A DNA stretch of 64,000 bases, taken from the NCBI GenBank assembly GCA_021399435.1, contig JAJTUP010000020.1, positions 992,001 to 1,056,000 of the forward strand, in the 5' to 3' direction. The notes under the pieces are model-generated. The model did not search any database, had not been told where the DNA came from, and worked only from the letters and a program-made list of their open reading frames with translations. Position numbers and translations under genes: made by a program. Below, piece by piece: positions 11,151 to 21,241 of the stretch (position 1 is its first letter; the number at the start of each line of letters is the position of its first letter). The stretch comes from Diaporthe sp. PMI_573. Its lineage: Eukaryota > Ascomycota > Sordariomycetes > Diaporthales > Diaporthaceae.

Positions 11151-14100
11151 GGCCATCTACTCCCCGCTGACCTGCCCGCCGCACCCCGTCGCCGCAGTGC
11201 GTGCTGTGGTACGGAATACGGACGCACCTTGCTACACACTACATCAGAGTTGGTGTTGCGCTGCGTGCCCGAGTATGCCTTGTGCGGGTGCGGCCCTGTC
11301 GTCATCTCATCCTGCGAGCTGCACCGAAGGCAAGTTCGGCCACGGGCACCACCCGAAACCCATCCTCTTCTGGGCAAAATCAAGGTGATGACAGCAGAAT
11401 GCACCAACATGCGCACCGTACCGGCTGCCCGGTGCATGAGTCGCATCGGGAACGGGGGTGATGGATCGTGGACCGTTCGAACTTGGGGGTCTCAAGTCGG
11501 GCCTCGCCTTTGGAGGCCGTCCGTCCACGGCTCACCAATATACGTCTGTAAGTGGCAGCGGCAGCGGGCATCAGCAGCATCACCACCGGTCTGGCCTCAG
11601 GATCGTCGCTCGACAGAGGGATATTAAAAGGTGAAACTCCCCTCTAGGCCCCAACACCTCGCCACAAGGCACAAGGCACAATCACCAGGCAGGGCATTCT
11701 TGAATCCATCCTCCCTCCGGTGGCAAGGTCACCCTGCCCAACCTGTCCAGGCAACGTCGTCGGAGCCCACACTGGCCGAGAGCTGAGGGCATCACTGCTG
11801 CTCACCTCTCCACCGCCTGCCCTCAGTCGAGCCCTCCTTGGGTTGGCCAGCGGTGCTTGTTTCCCAGCAGCACCCAACCAGTCAGGTCAGCCAGTCAGTC
11901 GGCCAGCCAGCCAGCGTGCCAGCCAGGCTGGTATGAACTAACGTAGTCGTCGACATCCACTTGTTGGTGCGAATACCGTCCACAATCATCCAACACCGTG
12001 TTCTCGGCCTTTCTCTACCCCTGCATCAGCGCCACTGTCAGTGCCCCCGATGCCCCCGAGCGGGGCAGAGTCGGCTGCTAAGGCGGAGGGAGCCACGCAT
12101 TTGAGCCTCGTACCTGCGCCGCAGGATGCGGATACTTCTGAAGGATTCGCCATGTCGATGCCACTAGCGCCTGTAGAGCCCGTCAATCTTGTTTCTCACG
12201 GGCTCCCGACAAATGAAAGCTGCCACCACGACTGCTTCGACGTCCCATTAATCAATCCGCGAGACAATTTGGCCTCTACCAGACTGCCACATACCACCCA
12301 CTACGTTTCCTTCATCTAGTCTCCCACGTGGATGACATAGATACGGGCTGAGCGGGTAGGCAAGGTACTTTTGTCAAGCACGACGAACCATCCCAGGGTC
12401 CCGCCGGACTTGCAGGTCAACATCTCCACACTGGCTCAGATTTGGCTGCTAAAGGCTTAGGCACGGCTTCTCCCATCTGCACGAGGCCCGCAAATGGCCA
12501 CTGCTTTCGATATGAGGCCGCGGGACAGCTTGCGTGGAGTGCCGACCCGCCCGGTCGGATCCTCTTTCCGATGCTTCGACCAGGCGCCGCGCACGCTTGT
12601 CACACCCTCGTGCAACGGGGCCGTAGACGCCTTGCCTGCGGTCACTGCCCAGGCAATATCGAGATGCAGTGACCTTCCTGGTCGCACGGGTCCAGATGCA
12701 CTAGCAACAGTATTTGGCAGCCGCTCTTCACATCACTGCAAATCGCTCAGCCCAAAATCTTTTGGGGGCAAGGGCAAGGGCTGGCGATATTCCCTGGCTG
12801 CAGCCAGCCGCGCGACCTGTCCTGGTTGGCCAGATTCTTGCACAGATCAGCCCAAAAGGGTTGTCAAGTCCGAGTCTACTACCACACCCCCTGGTTGCCC
12901 TTCCCGAATGATGTTCCCTCTTCGAGAACGATTGCGCGAACATCCTCGACTCGCCGTGTAGTCCAGCCTCACCGCCGACGACTTGCTTTTACGGCTTTCT
13001 TTTAAGCTTTGATTAAAGCTGCCCTGCTCAAGATTTGATGTTGCACATCAGACCAACCAAATACCTGAGCCGAGAATGACCTCACCGCGGCCACTGCCGG
13101 CGGGACCCTCGAAGCCTGGGGGCAACCTCGGGTGGCTATCTCAATCTCACCCCTACGTCCAGAACGGCCTCTCAGTTTTGGCCCCCAAACCCAGCTACAC
13201 TCGACGCGACTGGTCAGCCACAACCGTCACATTGGCAAATATCCCCATCTGCCCTTTTTGCCCTCCCACGTCGTGCCGGCTTAGCCACGCTGCAGTGTGT
13301 TGTGTGTTTTCTGCGTGCTTGTGATACCTGACGCCGTCCTCTGCAGCACTTTCTGCAGCCACAGACGGTTTTGCTGCCCTCGCGCTGCAGGATAAACCGT
13401 CCGCGGCCGTTGCGAGCAGGCTGAGGCGCGGGCGCTGCCGAGACGTCGCCGCCAATCGCAAAAGCCTTCGGCCGGCGCATCGCATCCCTCCCACCACTTA
13501 CCCCCATCCATCTGAACGCCTTCCGTCCCGAATCCTTCCTTCATTAAGGACTGCATTGGCAGCAACCTATCGAACCTTCCTCCGACCGTGGAGTACCTAC
13601 CGGACACGGAAGGTCCAGCCCCCCCCCCCGGCTCCAGGCAGACAGATAACAAGCCCATTCCCTCAAATCCTCCTTGACAAGCAAGCAGGAATATACAGGC
13701 TTGACGTGCATATTTGACACGTGGGGGGGAGGGTGGGTGCAGCAGCAAACTGCAGACCCGGCCGAAGGATTCTTTGGTTCCCTTTTTTGCCTCTCCGTGT
13801 GTCTTGCGGCGAATCAAATTTGTCCCGCCGCCCGCCCGCGAAGCGAATCTGCACAATATGCTGCTGCTGCACACTGCCTGCATGTCTCTTCCCGTGTGTG
13901 CCGAGCCCTGTACGTGTTGTGTCCGTGTGCAACGTTTGAACTCCTTCTTTGCCGCGCCCGCCTGGCGCTTGTCGGCTGTGTGTGTTCAAGTTCTGTCTGT
14001 GTGCCCCGGTCCCTTGTGGATGTGTGCATGCATCGATCGCATCATATGGCTCCCGTCCCCTCTTCCGAAGTCCTCCTCCTGCTCCTCCTCCCCCCATGCA

Positions 14101-15149
14101 ACCCCAGTTGCACCTTTGCCCCACGCCGCCCATGCCGTGAATACCATGGTTGTTGATTGGCCCAGAGTCCGAGGGAGAGGGAGAGGGCCTCCATCTGTGT
14201 AACTACCCCTCGCTTGCGGGCTTCTGCGCGGGTGGACCAGGGCGTGGGCCGACGTGGGTTGGTCGTTTTGTGTGGCCTTTTTACGCACATGGGCGGTCCC
14301 TTCCGCAGGGAGGGGGAGCGGGCCTGTTGGGCGGGTGGCTGATGGATGGATTGGCTTATCATGTTTGATGCGGGTTCCTTCGAGTTTTGGGTAGATGTGT
14401 TTGTGGCACATCCTGTTGCCTTGCTGCGAGGTCGGGATGTGTGGTTTTGAAAGGAGTTCTCCTTGAGGTAGGTTTTTTTTATCACAGCCTTGGATTCGTG
14501 GATGGTCTTAGTTGAGTATCATGTACCTGTATGATAGTCTTCCGGGGCGAGGCGTTTTACCGCACCGTGATCTATACCCGGGGCTCATAGACAAGCGACG
14601 AGTCACTCAAGTAGACGAAATTTTCAACGGTTGAAAGTCTTTTACCTCCTGGGATTGTTTACAGGCCGAGATTCTACGCAAATGTGTTGGTCTATACGAC
14701 ATGACCCTGGGGGTTTTCGTAGCTCTCATTTTACAGCACCATAGAATATTCAGGCCTTACTTGCAACAAGCAATTATCAACTTAACATAGAAACACACTA
14801 GCATTTTCACAGGATATTCGAAACACGTATCTCACTTTCTGGCCCAGGTAGTGTTTATTGCGTGTGCTGCCTCACGATCTACCCACCCGTATCCTCCCCT
14901 GAGGTCCAAAATGCCGGCTCCTGGCCCCTGGGGCTTCCAAATTTTTGCAGTATCAAAAGCAGAAAAGGAGGGCGAAAAAGAATAGAGCCGGAAGAAGAAG
15001 AGAAAGATTAAAAAATGGGAATGGGATAATGACCGCTCATGACACAAAAGACATTCATAACCGTGCTTCTGTGTTCTCGTGGGTCCATTAGGCGCTGCCG
15101 TCGCCGCCTCTTGGACGTGATCGCTTCCCTCAAGCCCGTGGGCATTGTC

Positions 15150-15383
15150 CTAATGAGTGCCGCTGGCGCCGTTCTGGCCGGTGCCGTTCGTCTGCGGCGG
15201 GGAACCACCACCACCGGAGCCCTCGTTGCGTCTCTGAGCAGCGGCAACGTCGACAGAGGCGCCCGCGCCGTCCCGCGCCGTGACAGGGTTGGGCCCGATG
15301 GTCATTTGCAGGGCGTGTGTCTGCGGTGGGGTGATCGTCCCGTTGGTCTGGGGCGGTTGAGAGCCGTGCTGCTGGCTTGACAT
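15150..15383 (-). CDS. Small disordered Gly/Gln/Thr-rich protein, 77 aa
   Basis: A 77-codon frame starts MSSQQHGSQPPQTNG and is rich in Gly, Ser, Gln, Asn, Thr and Pro. It has no cysteine, membrane segment or recognisable domain, so it is probably intrinsically disordered. Support for a real gene is the upstream architecture: a TATAAATA element about 207 nt before the ATG, a CA/CT-rich leader ending in ACACAAG directly before ATG, which is typical of strongly expressed fungal genes. The motif PPQTNGT occurs twice, near both ends of the protein. No function can be assigned. A further 3' exon cannot be excluded, but no clear donor is seen. Confidence 0.55.
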   Translation of the reverse strand: MSSQQHGSQPPQTNGTITPPQTHALQMTIGPNPVTARDGAGASVDVAAAQRRNEGSGGGGSPPQTNGTGQNGASGTH

Positions 15384-15589
15384 CTTGTGTGTAGTCTTTG
15401 AGAAACGGCCCCGTAGAGATGTGCGTGAAGAGATGTTGTTGATGGTTTGAACTGATAATGGGACCTTGTGGAGGATGCTGCTTCGTTGTGGTGGGTGGAT
15501 GCGTTTCTCTTGTTTGCAAAATTGTCGCTTGCTAATGATTTTTGCTGTGGAAGTTGAGAACAGAAAGGAAGAATTCCTCAGAACGCAGA

Positions 15590-15597
15590 TATTTATA
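15590..15597 (-). promoter_or_regulatory. TATA box of the 77-aa protein gene
   Basis: TATAAATA on the minus strand, followed by a CA/CT-rich leader running into the ATG at 15383. Confidence 0.5.
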
Positions 15598-16192
15598 TTG
15601 GAGGGTCATGTAAAATGTCAGCGATGAGTCTCTGTCACTTGTATCGCTCACGAACGCGCACACGTTTGGGGAGACTGGAGTTGGTCAGTTGGTCACTGGT
15701 CTTTGACACTCGCCTAATACGGTCCGGCGATGAGGCGTGAACAATGCTCGCTTTGACCAGATCTCATTAGCCAACAGTACTCGTCTTCATCACGGAACAG
15801 CTAGAGTCACTCGATCCATAGAGACCTTCTATCTTTCCTATGTTGGGTTTCTTTCCGTCGTCATTTGCTAAGGTCTATTTTTCCAACACACTGGCTACTC
15901 AACCGCTTGTGCGAGTGATTCTTGTTCCTGAATTGGTTCCCTCATCTTGCTAAATATTCTCGGGAGAACAACTTTAAGTGAACTATTGCGTGCCATTGAA
16001 GGCTCCGTGATGGGCTGGGCCATTGATTGGGCGCAATGTGATGAGACGGGTGTAATGCACGATGGCCAATACTTTTCAGGATTTTCACAACGCTCGAAAT
16101 TCTATCACATATTCTAACCACAGTCACATGGCCACTCGGTGAAAAATTCCAAACATCGTTGTGAACCTCTTGTGTCTTGCCTACCTGTCCAG

Positions 16193-16320
16193 GTTACCCA
16201 TAGGAGGGTATCAACTGATCCCACAGGAGGGTATTCCGCACGACACTCTCCCACACGATTATCCCGCAGCTCATTCTTCAGATGGTTGTCCTATCCTATA
16301 GGAGTGTACACGGTGAGCAC
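16193..16320 (-). repeat. Degenerate 15-nt minisatellite, locus 1 (reverse orientation)
   Basis: Units such as GTTACCCATAGGAGG, TGATCCCACAGGAGG and CTATCCTATAGGAGT recur in 15-nt register from about 16216 (a 23-nt step precedes it). They match the reverse complement of the minisatellite consensus seen at 36303-36437. The rest of 15600-16887 shows no gene. Confidence 0.55.
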
Positions 16321-16887
16321 TGCCCGGATGGTTCTTTGCATAGATACTGTGGCCGCGAAGCGGGCACCTGAGCAAAGCTGGTAAACTATGAGTCAGGTAC
16401 TCGTAGGTTCCCTAACTGCCGTAATTTCATATTACAGAGCCATAACAATGTGTATGGGATGACTAAGACCCAGGAGATGGATAGTTAACATCCCTTCTAC
16501 CTTCACGGTTGATGTTTCTCTCGGGTACTGCAACAATGGCCGTAGAATCTCTTCCATGTTCACGCATGTCTAACTGGGCATCACATTGCCACAACTAGTC
16601 ATAACTGCTCAGATACTCGCTAGAACCCATGGATGCATGAATGATATATAGTAGAAATAGGCTAAACCGGTGTGTTAACACATGTCCAAAAGGAGAGGAT
16701 ATCATATAAAAACCATCCCATCCCATTAGATTATGTGTATTGATTACAACTGTAGTGAGATCCAAATCCAACAAGTCCCCGTTGAAACACCAGAACTCAT
16801 CGCTGAAATTCAAAAAAAAAAAAAAAACATCGGGCACAAGATCAACCCCTGCCCAAATTATGCACTTCACAAATCAAAATCCACATG

Positions 16888-17601
16888 CTAGTGCTTCTTG
16901 TGTTTCCTCTTCCCACCATGAGAGCTGCTACAACCTGAACCAGCGTATGAGCTGCCGCCACTCGGTGGTGAATGGTGAGACGGCGCAGTCTGGAAAGACT
17001 CATCGGAAAACCCCGAGGTTGAATAGGACTGCGGCACACCGGACGCAGCGGGCTGAATAACTTGACCCTGTTCGTTGATAGGTTCACCCCGGCCATTGTA
17101 AAGATTATTTCCACCATCACGGAACCAACCCATGGACTGCTGGTAAGGGGTGAGGCTTGCTCCCGCCCCCTGGTTGTACGACGACTGCGGCGTGGTGAAG
17201 CCGGATGGGAACTGCCCAGCTATGTAGACGCCCCGGCCGCCTGTGCCGTAGCCCTGGTGTGAACCACCCTGGCTCGTAGGGTACCCGGCATAGATCCCAG
17301 GCCGGCCTTGCCCCCCGGAGCCATAGTGCATAGGCTCTGTTGACTGGTACTGCTGCTGCTGGACGATCGGCCGCCGCTGGCTGGGCCCCTGGCCGGACGA
17401 GGCGACGGACACGAGGGACTGGTAGGCGGTGGGATTTTGATACGGGCCCGGTGTTGTCTGTCCTGGTGAAGTGTCGGGTTGCTCTTCTCGGTGGTGATCA
17501 CAATCGCAGTACTCGCCCTGCAGGCAATTCCCAATGCAGGCCTTGATGCTGAGATCAGAGCCGAAGTTGAGTGGTTGGTCGATTTCTTCTGAGTTTGACA
17601 T
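16888..17601 (-). CDS. Hypothetical Gly/Gln/Ser/Tyr-rich protein, 237 aa
   Basis: Single exon. I place the start at MSNSEEIDQPL because it follows an A/T-rich leader; the in-frame extension upstream lacks coding character. The N-terminus (about 1-40) has a small cysteine-bearing segment, KACIGNCLQGEYCDCDHH, suggestive of a short metal-binding or disulphide motif. The rest (about 45-235) is a low-complexity Gly/Gln/Ser/Tyr/Pro tract with repeated GYGTGG/QGGSHQG-like pieces, ending in a basic tail GKRKHKKH that may serve nuclear targeting. No known family is recognised. The composition suggests a disordered, possibly condensate-prone protein; that is inference. Confidence 0.65.
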   Translation of the reverse strand: MSNSEEIDQPLNFGSDLSIKACIGNCLQGEYCDCDHHREEQPDTSPGQTTPGPYQNPTAYQSLVSVASSGQGPSQRRPIVQQQQYQSTEPMHYGSGGQGRPGIYAGYPTSQGGSHQGYGTGGRGVYIAGQFPSGFTTPQSSYNQGAGASLTPYQQSMGWFRDGGNNLYNGRGEPINEQGQVIQPAASGVPQSYSTSGFSDESFQTAPSHHSPPSGGSSYAGSGCSSSHGGKRKHKKH

Positions 17602-18360
17602 GATTATTGGCGTGCCATGAGGGAATTTCAATGAACAGAGACGCCAAGTGCTTGCCCCTCGCAAGTTTGAGAGAAAAGGGGAAATTGTTTGGGCTTCAGA
17701 TTTAGTGGCTCTCTATGGACAAGCGAGGGTTGGGCTGTAACTGTTGAACCATTGGCAAATAAGGTTTAGGGAAGCGAGAATGGCAATATTGTTGTGCAGT
17801 TTGGTGCATCCTTTACACTTGGGCCGCTATGTAGTCCAAATAGCAAAGGAATTCAGACGCATAGACATTTTGAAGTCACAGCATCTACTGAATCATTTCG
17901 AGATGGTCTGGGTGTAGATGGTCTGAGTGTCAGTTTTCGTCATTGCCTTTAAATAGTGATCAGCGAGAGTGTAGTGGTTTACTTTGTTTCTCTTACTAGA
18001 GAAGAACTACTTGGGACAACTCAACGATGCTCAGAGAATTTTGTGATGAGTAGTGTTTCTTATTAGGAGAGTGGCCTCCAGCATTCACAGTCACATGAAC
18101 TTGTGTGCCACACTTCAAATACGTTGGTCAATCATGATGCTAATGGTAGAGACATAGCTTTCATACCTCACAGAGCAGTCCTAAAAATGGCAGAGTCTTC
18201 ACCAAAACGTGATACCTCAGCAACTCGCTTGGGCGAGGGCAAAAAAAGAAAGGTCCCCGACCCTCCTCACGCCCTGCCACCCCTATAAGGTGCTACAGCG
18301 CGTCCCTCCTTTCGGTATTTCCTTTTCAGGAGCTTCGGGATATTTATTTGCAGTGTCTCA

Positions 18361-18489
18361 TTTCCCTCACCTGCCTGTGTGTTTATTGGCGTTGCGGTGA
18401 GCACTGTGTCTGAACGTGTGGCCTTTGTGTTTGTTTGTTTGTTTTTCCCACTTACCTGTGTGTTTATTGGTGCTGCAGTGGGAAGTGTG
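18361..18489. repeat. Pair of ~47-bp diverged direct repeats
   Basis: Copies at 18361-18408 and 18444-18489 share CCTGTGTGTTTATTGG and similar flanks (TTTCCC before, GTTGCGGTG or GCTGCAGTG after), separated by a TTTG run. Most differences are transitions. Confidence 0.7.
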
Positions 18490-18714
18490 GCTGGTCTTAT
18501 CTGGTCTTCCAAGTCGCTCGCCTTTGCCGTTGCGCCAGCTTGCCTGTCGTTGCAGGTACTGGAATGCGATTGTTTATAAGGTTGGGGCGAGGGGTGGGTG
18601 AATGGCCAGAGGTGAATTGGCGTTGGGCCTTGCGACGTCCTTGCATGGCTGGCAACCGATTAGGCGTTTCTTACATCACCATCTGGGCATCTGCAGCAGC
18701 TCTCAGAGCAATTC

Positions 18715-18812
18715 CCCTGGATTCAGTATCTCCATCGACTTGGAAGTAATTTTTCTGGCCCAATGCATTCTGCGTTGGCTACAGCATGTGTCTACACCAC
18801 ATGGTTCGAACC
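18715..18812 (+). repeat. Direct repeat copy 1, with tRNA-like A and B boxes
   Basis: Aligns along its length with 18898-19009 and ends in ACACCACATGGTTCGAACC. It contains TGGCCCAATGC (A-box-like) 47 nt before GGTTCGAACC (B-box-like). No complete cloverleaf can be drawn. Confidence 0.6.
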
Positions 18813-18897
18813 GACCTCATGTCTGGCGACTGCAAATGAGCAAGTCACTGCGTCCTTCTTTCGAGATACCATGAGCAGCAGCAGCCAATCCACCTCG

Positions 18898-19009
18898 AGA
18901 AGCAATTTCTCATATCTCTCAACATCTGTATGGACTTGGAAACAGTTCTTGTGGCCCCATGTCCTGTAGGTTGGCTTCTGCTAAGCATCCACACCACATG
19001 GTTCGAACC
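18898..19009 (+). repeat. Direct repeat copy 2, with tRNA-like A and B boxes
   Basis: Second diverged copy. TGGCCCCATG lies 48 nt before GGTTCGAACC. TGGCCCC at 18952 could pair with GGGGCCA just past the B box, but the T arm then does not fit, so this is not called a tRNA gene. Confidence 0.6.
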
Positions 19010-19676
19010 CAGGGGCCAGCCACATGAATGATCGCAAGAACCAGAAAAGGTCCGATTTTTGATTCTGTCGCAGATCGGTCAACATGTCAGGCCTGACACT
19101 CGAGCAAGTCACCTCGACAATGTATATAACACGCTCAGGTGTGCCAACACCGTGGATCTACACGAGTTGGAGGTCAGCGTTGAGCCTTCGTCGTCGAGTT
19201 ATGAGCATAATGCACAGTATCTGATTGGAAACTCATGGTTCGAAGAGCCTGAGAGTCTTTTCAAGCACACACAGTTGATGTGATCAGCAACTAAGATGTT
19301 GACGACATTAGACGCCTTTCAAACTTAAGAGCATTATACAGCCCGTTGTAAACAGCATTTTGGTTCCCAACAGAGGCCCCATTTCTACCTTCACAAACCT
19401 TTTTTGGTGGTACTTGGTATGCTCTCAAAACATGTGGTCTCTCGGGTGGGTGCAGAGGCATCGTTACTCCATGACTCAGCGCAAATGCATTGTTTAATGT
19501 GGCAGTCGGATTAAACTATTCTCGTTTTGCATTCTTTTGAGTGTACACACAAATTTTTACATCCGTATCAACACCCCAGACATATGCCTAAAACTACATT
19601 CAAGCCTTTGACAGATACTACAAATGAAACTATTGCCCGATAGCTTTGCACCAGAACAGTCCGTCGCAGCACCATC

Positions 19677-21241
19677 CTACAGCTCCTTCTCCTCGCCGTC
19701 GGCGGCGGCCGAGGTCTCGTCGTCCGAGTACTTGGTGACGGGGTCCTTGGCGGCGCTCTTGATCTTGGCGAGGAACTTCTCTGCGTTCTCGGGGTCGTTT
19801 TGGAAGAGGTGGTCGGCGACCATGCGCTGCGGGGTCTCGCCGAGCCACTGGAAGAGGGAGAAGTCGCGGAACTCGTCGGCGCGGAAGACCTCGAGCATCT
19901 CGATGGGCTCGTCGCCGATGTTCTCGACAAAGTGGCCCATGTTGCGCGGGACGATGCCGACGTCACCGGGAACGTAGTCAAAGGTGCGGGCGGTGCCCTC
20001 CGCGGCGAAGATGGTGATGCGCGCGCGGCCCCGGATGAAGAAGTTCCACTCGTCGGCGTTGGGGTGCCAGTGCATCTCGCGCAGGGCGCCGGGCTGGATG
20101 ATGGCGTGGGCGGCGGCCACGGTCTTGGAGATGGGGAAGTTCTTGGAGTCGGTGATGCGCACCTCGCCGCCCGAGGTGACGATGGGCTCCTGGGCGAGCA
20201 TCTTGTGGGCGAAGTTGTACTTGGACTTCTTGATGTTCTTGCCGGTGGGCCGCTCGTCGTCGATGGAGCCTGGGTTGGAGCCCTTGAAGATGTACTTCTC
20301 GCCCTCGGGGAGGTGCGCAAAGACCTCTGGGGCGAGGTGGAAGTTCTCGGCGATGACAGACTTGGGCGTGTGGGCTGGAGGGTTCAGAAGTCAGCGGGTG
20401 GGCAGGGAAGGGAAGTGGGGGGCTGTTGAGCGGTTGTGACTTACCAAGCCAGTCAGTCAGGATGAAGGTGCTCTCCTCCGAGAAGCGACCATCGTCAAAG
20501 ACAAGCAGGAACTCTGTGCCGTTGGGGCTCAGGCCCTGCAAGCTGTGGGGCACACCGCTGGGGAAGTACCACAGGTCACCCTTCTCGAGGTCCTCCATGA
20601 AGTTGCCGCCCTCATAGTCGAGCGCGGTGACACGCACGGAGCCGTCTAGGACGTAGGCCCACTCAGCCTCCTTGTGCCAATGCAGCTCGCGGATGACGCC
20701 TTCGCCCAGGCGCATGTTGACCGAGGCTAGCTCACTGGAAGTGGGCAGTTCGCGAACGGTAGTCTGGCGGGTCCATCCTCCTTCCTGTAGGCAGGGGCGC
20801 ATGCGACGTCAGCTGGTGCTCTCAAGTGGAGAATGGGACCGGGAGTTGGGGGTCTAGATGGACCGGACGTACCTCGATCCTCACGTGGGAGTCTGCAAAA
20901 CTCCAGCGCATGTTGGCCATGTTGCCGTGGTCGGTGCTGGGTGGCCTGACCAGGTCTGGGCTCTGTCGAGAGCGCTCTGGGTTCCATGGGCCCAGGACGG
21001 AGGCGCCCAGGCCATTGCGCCATGGCAACGGGTCGAGGTCGTCCTTGACGGGGTCGACCTTGCCGTCGTATGGGTCGCGGAAGTCTGGGGTATATGGGTT
21101 CTGCTTGGAGGTCTTCTTGCTGGTCAGGAACTTGTCAGGAAGCTCGAGGCCGGCCTGGAGACGCTGCTGGGGAGAGTCGCGATGTGGTGCGGCCTGCGAC
21201 AGGGCGGCAAAGGCAACCACGAGAAGCTGTGGAAGAAGCAT
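19677..21241 (-). CDS. Oxalate decarboxylase, secreted bicupin
   Basis: Converts oxalate to formate and CO2 using manganese. Three exons (21241-20873, 20784-20445, 20374-19677) give 468 aa; both introns have GT-AG ends and keep frame. A signal peptide ([19 protein letters not shown]) indicates secretion. Cupin 1 carries HWHKEAEW (H158, H160, E164) and H203. Cupin 2 carries HWHPNADEW (H338, H340, E345) and H384. These are the two metal sites expected of the family. The lid loop reads SEEST (225-229), followed by DWLAHTPK, the pattern of decarboxylases rather than oxidases. Length is normal for the fungal enzymes. The likely role is detoxifying oxalic acid or controlling external pH. The acidic C-terminal tail is not conserved in the family as far as I know. 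Confidence 0.95.

Larger units (their letters stand above)
7506..15149. other. Long gene-free stretch upstream of the NRPS
   Basis: No frame on either strand here shows family motifs, a credible start with splice sites, or sustained coding character. Short open frames are chance products of high GC. The part next to 7505 must hold the NRPS promoter. The stretch carries short simple repeats (hexamer run near 9044, heptamer run near 10992, 15-mer run at 11106, TG run near 9327, C run near 13617) and long pyrimidine tracts from about 13400 to 14140, which resemble fungal promoter or leader sequence. A noncoding transcript or a very long leader is possible but not shown by sequence alone. Confidence 0.55.
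17602..19676. other. Gene-free region with dispersed repeats
   Basis: No credible gene on either strand. It contains two pairs of diverged direct repeats, annotated separately, and is AT-richer than flanking coding sequence. Its right end is the 3' flank of the oxalate decarboxylase gene. Confidence 0.5.

Noticed and set aside
13281..14485. Overlapping open frames of 140-200 codons on both strands
   Set aside because: They arise from GC- and CT-rich sequence; composition is biased, several frames are open at once, and no motif or splice structure is present.
18267..18512. Minus-strand frame with repeated PINTQ
   Set aside because: Begins at a non-ATG codon and the repeat is simply the local DNA direct repeat read in that frame.
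18950..19030. tRNA gene around GGTTCGAACC
   Set aside because: Acceptor pairing fits only if the T arm is misplaced; D and anticodon stems cannot be drawn. Kept only as a tRNA-like repeat.
19800..20439. Plus-strand frames of 150-209 codons
   Set aside because: Antisense shadows of the oxalate decarboxylase exons, whose minus-strand frame has all catalytic motifs.
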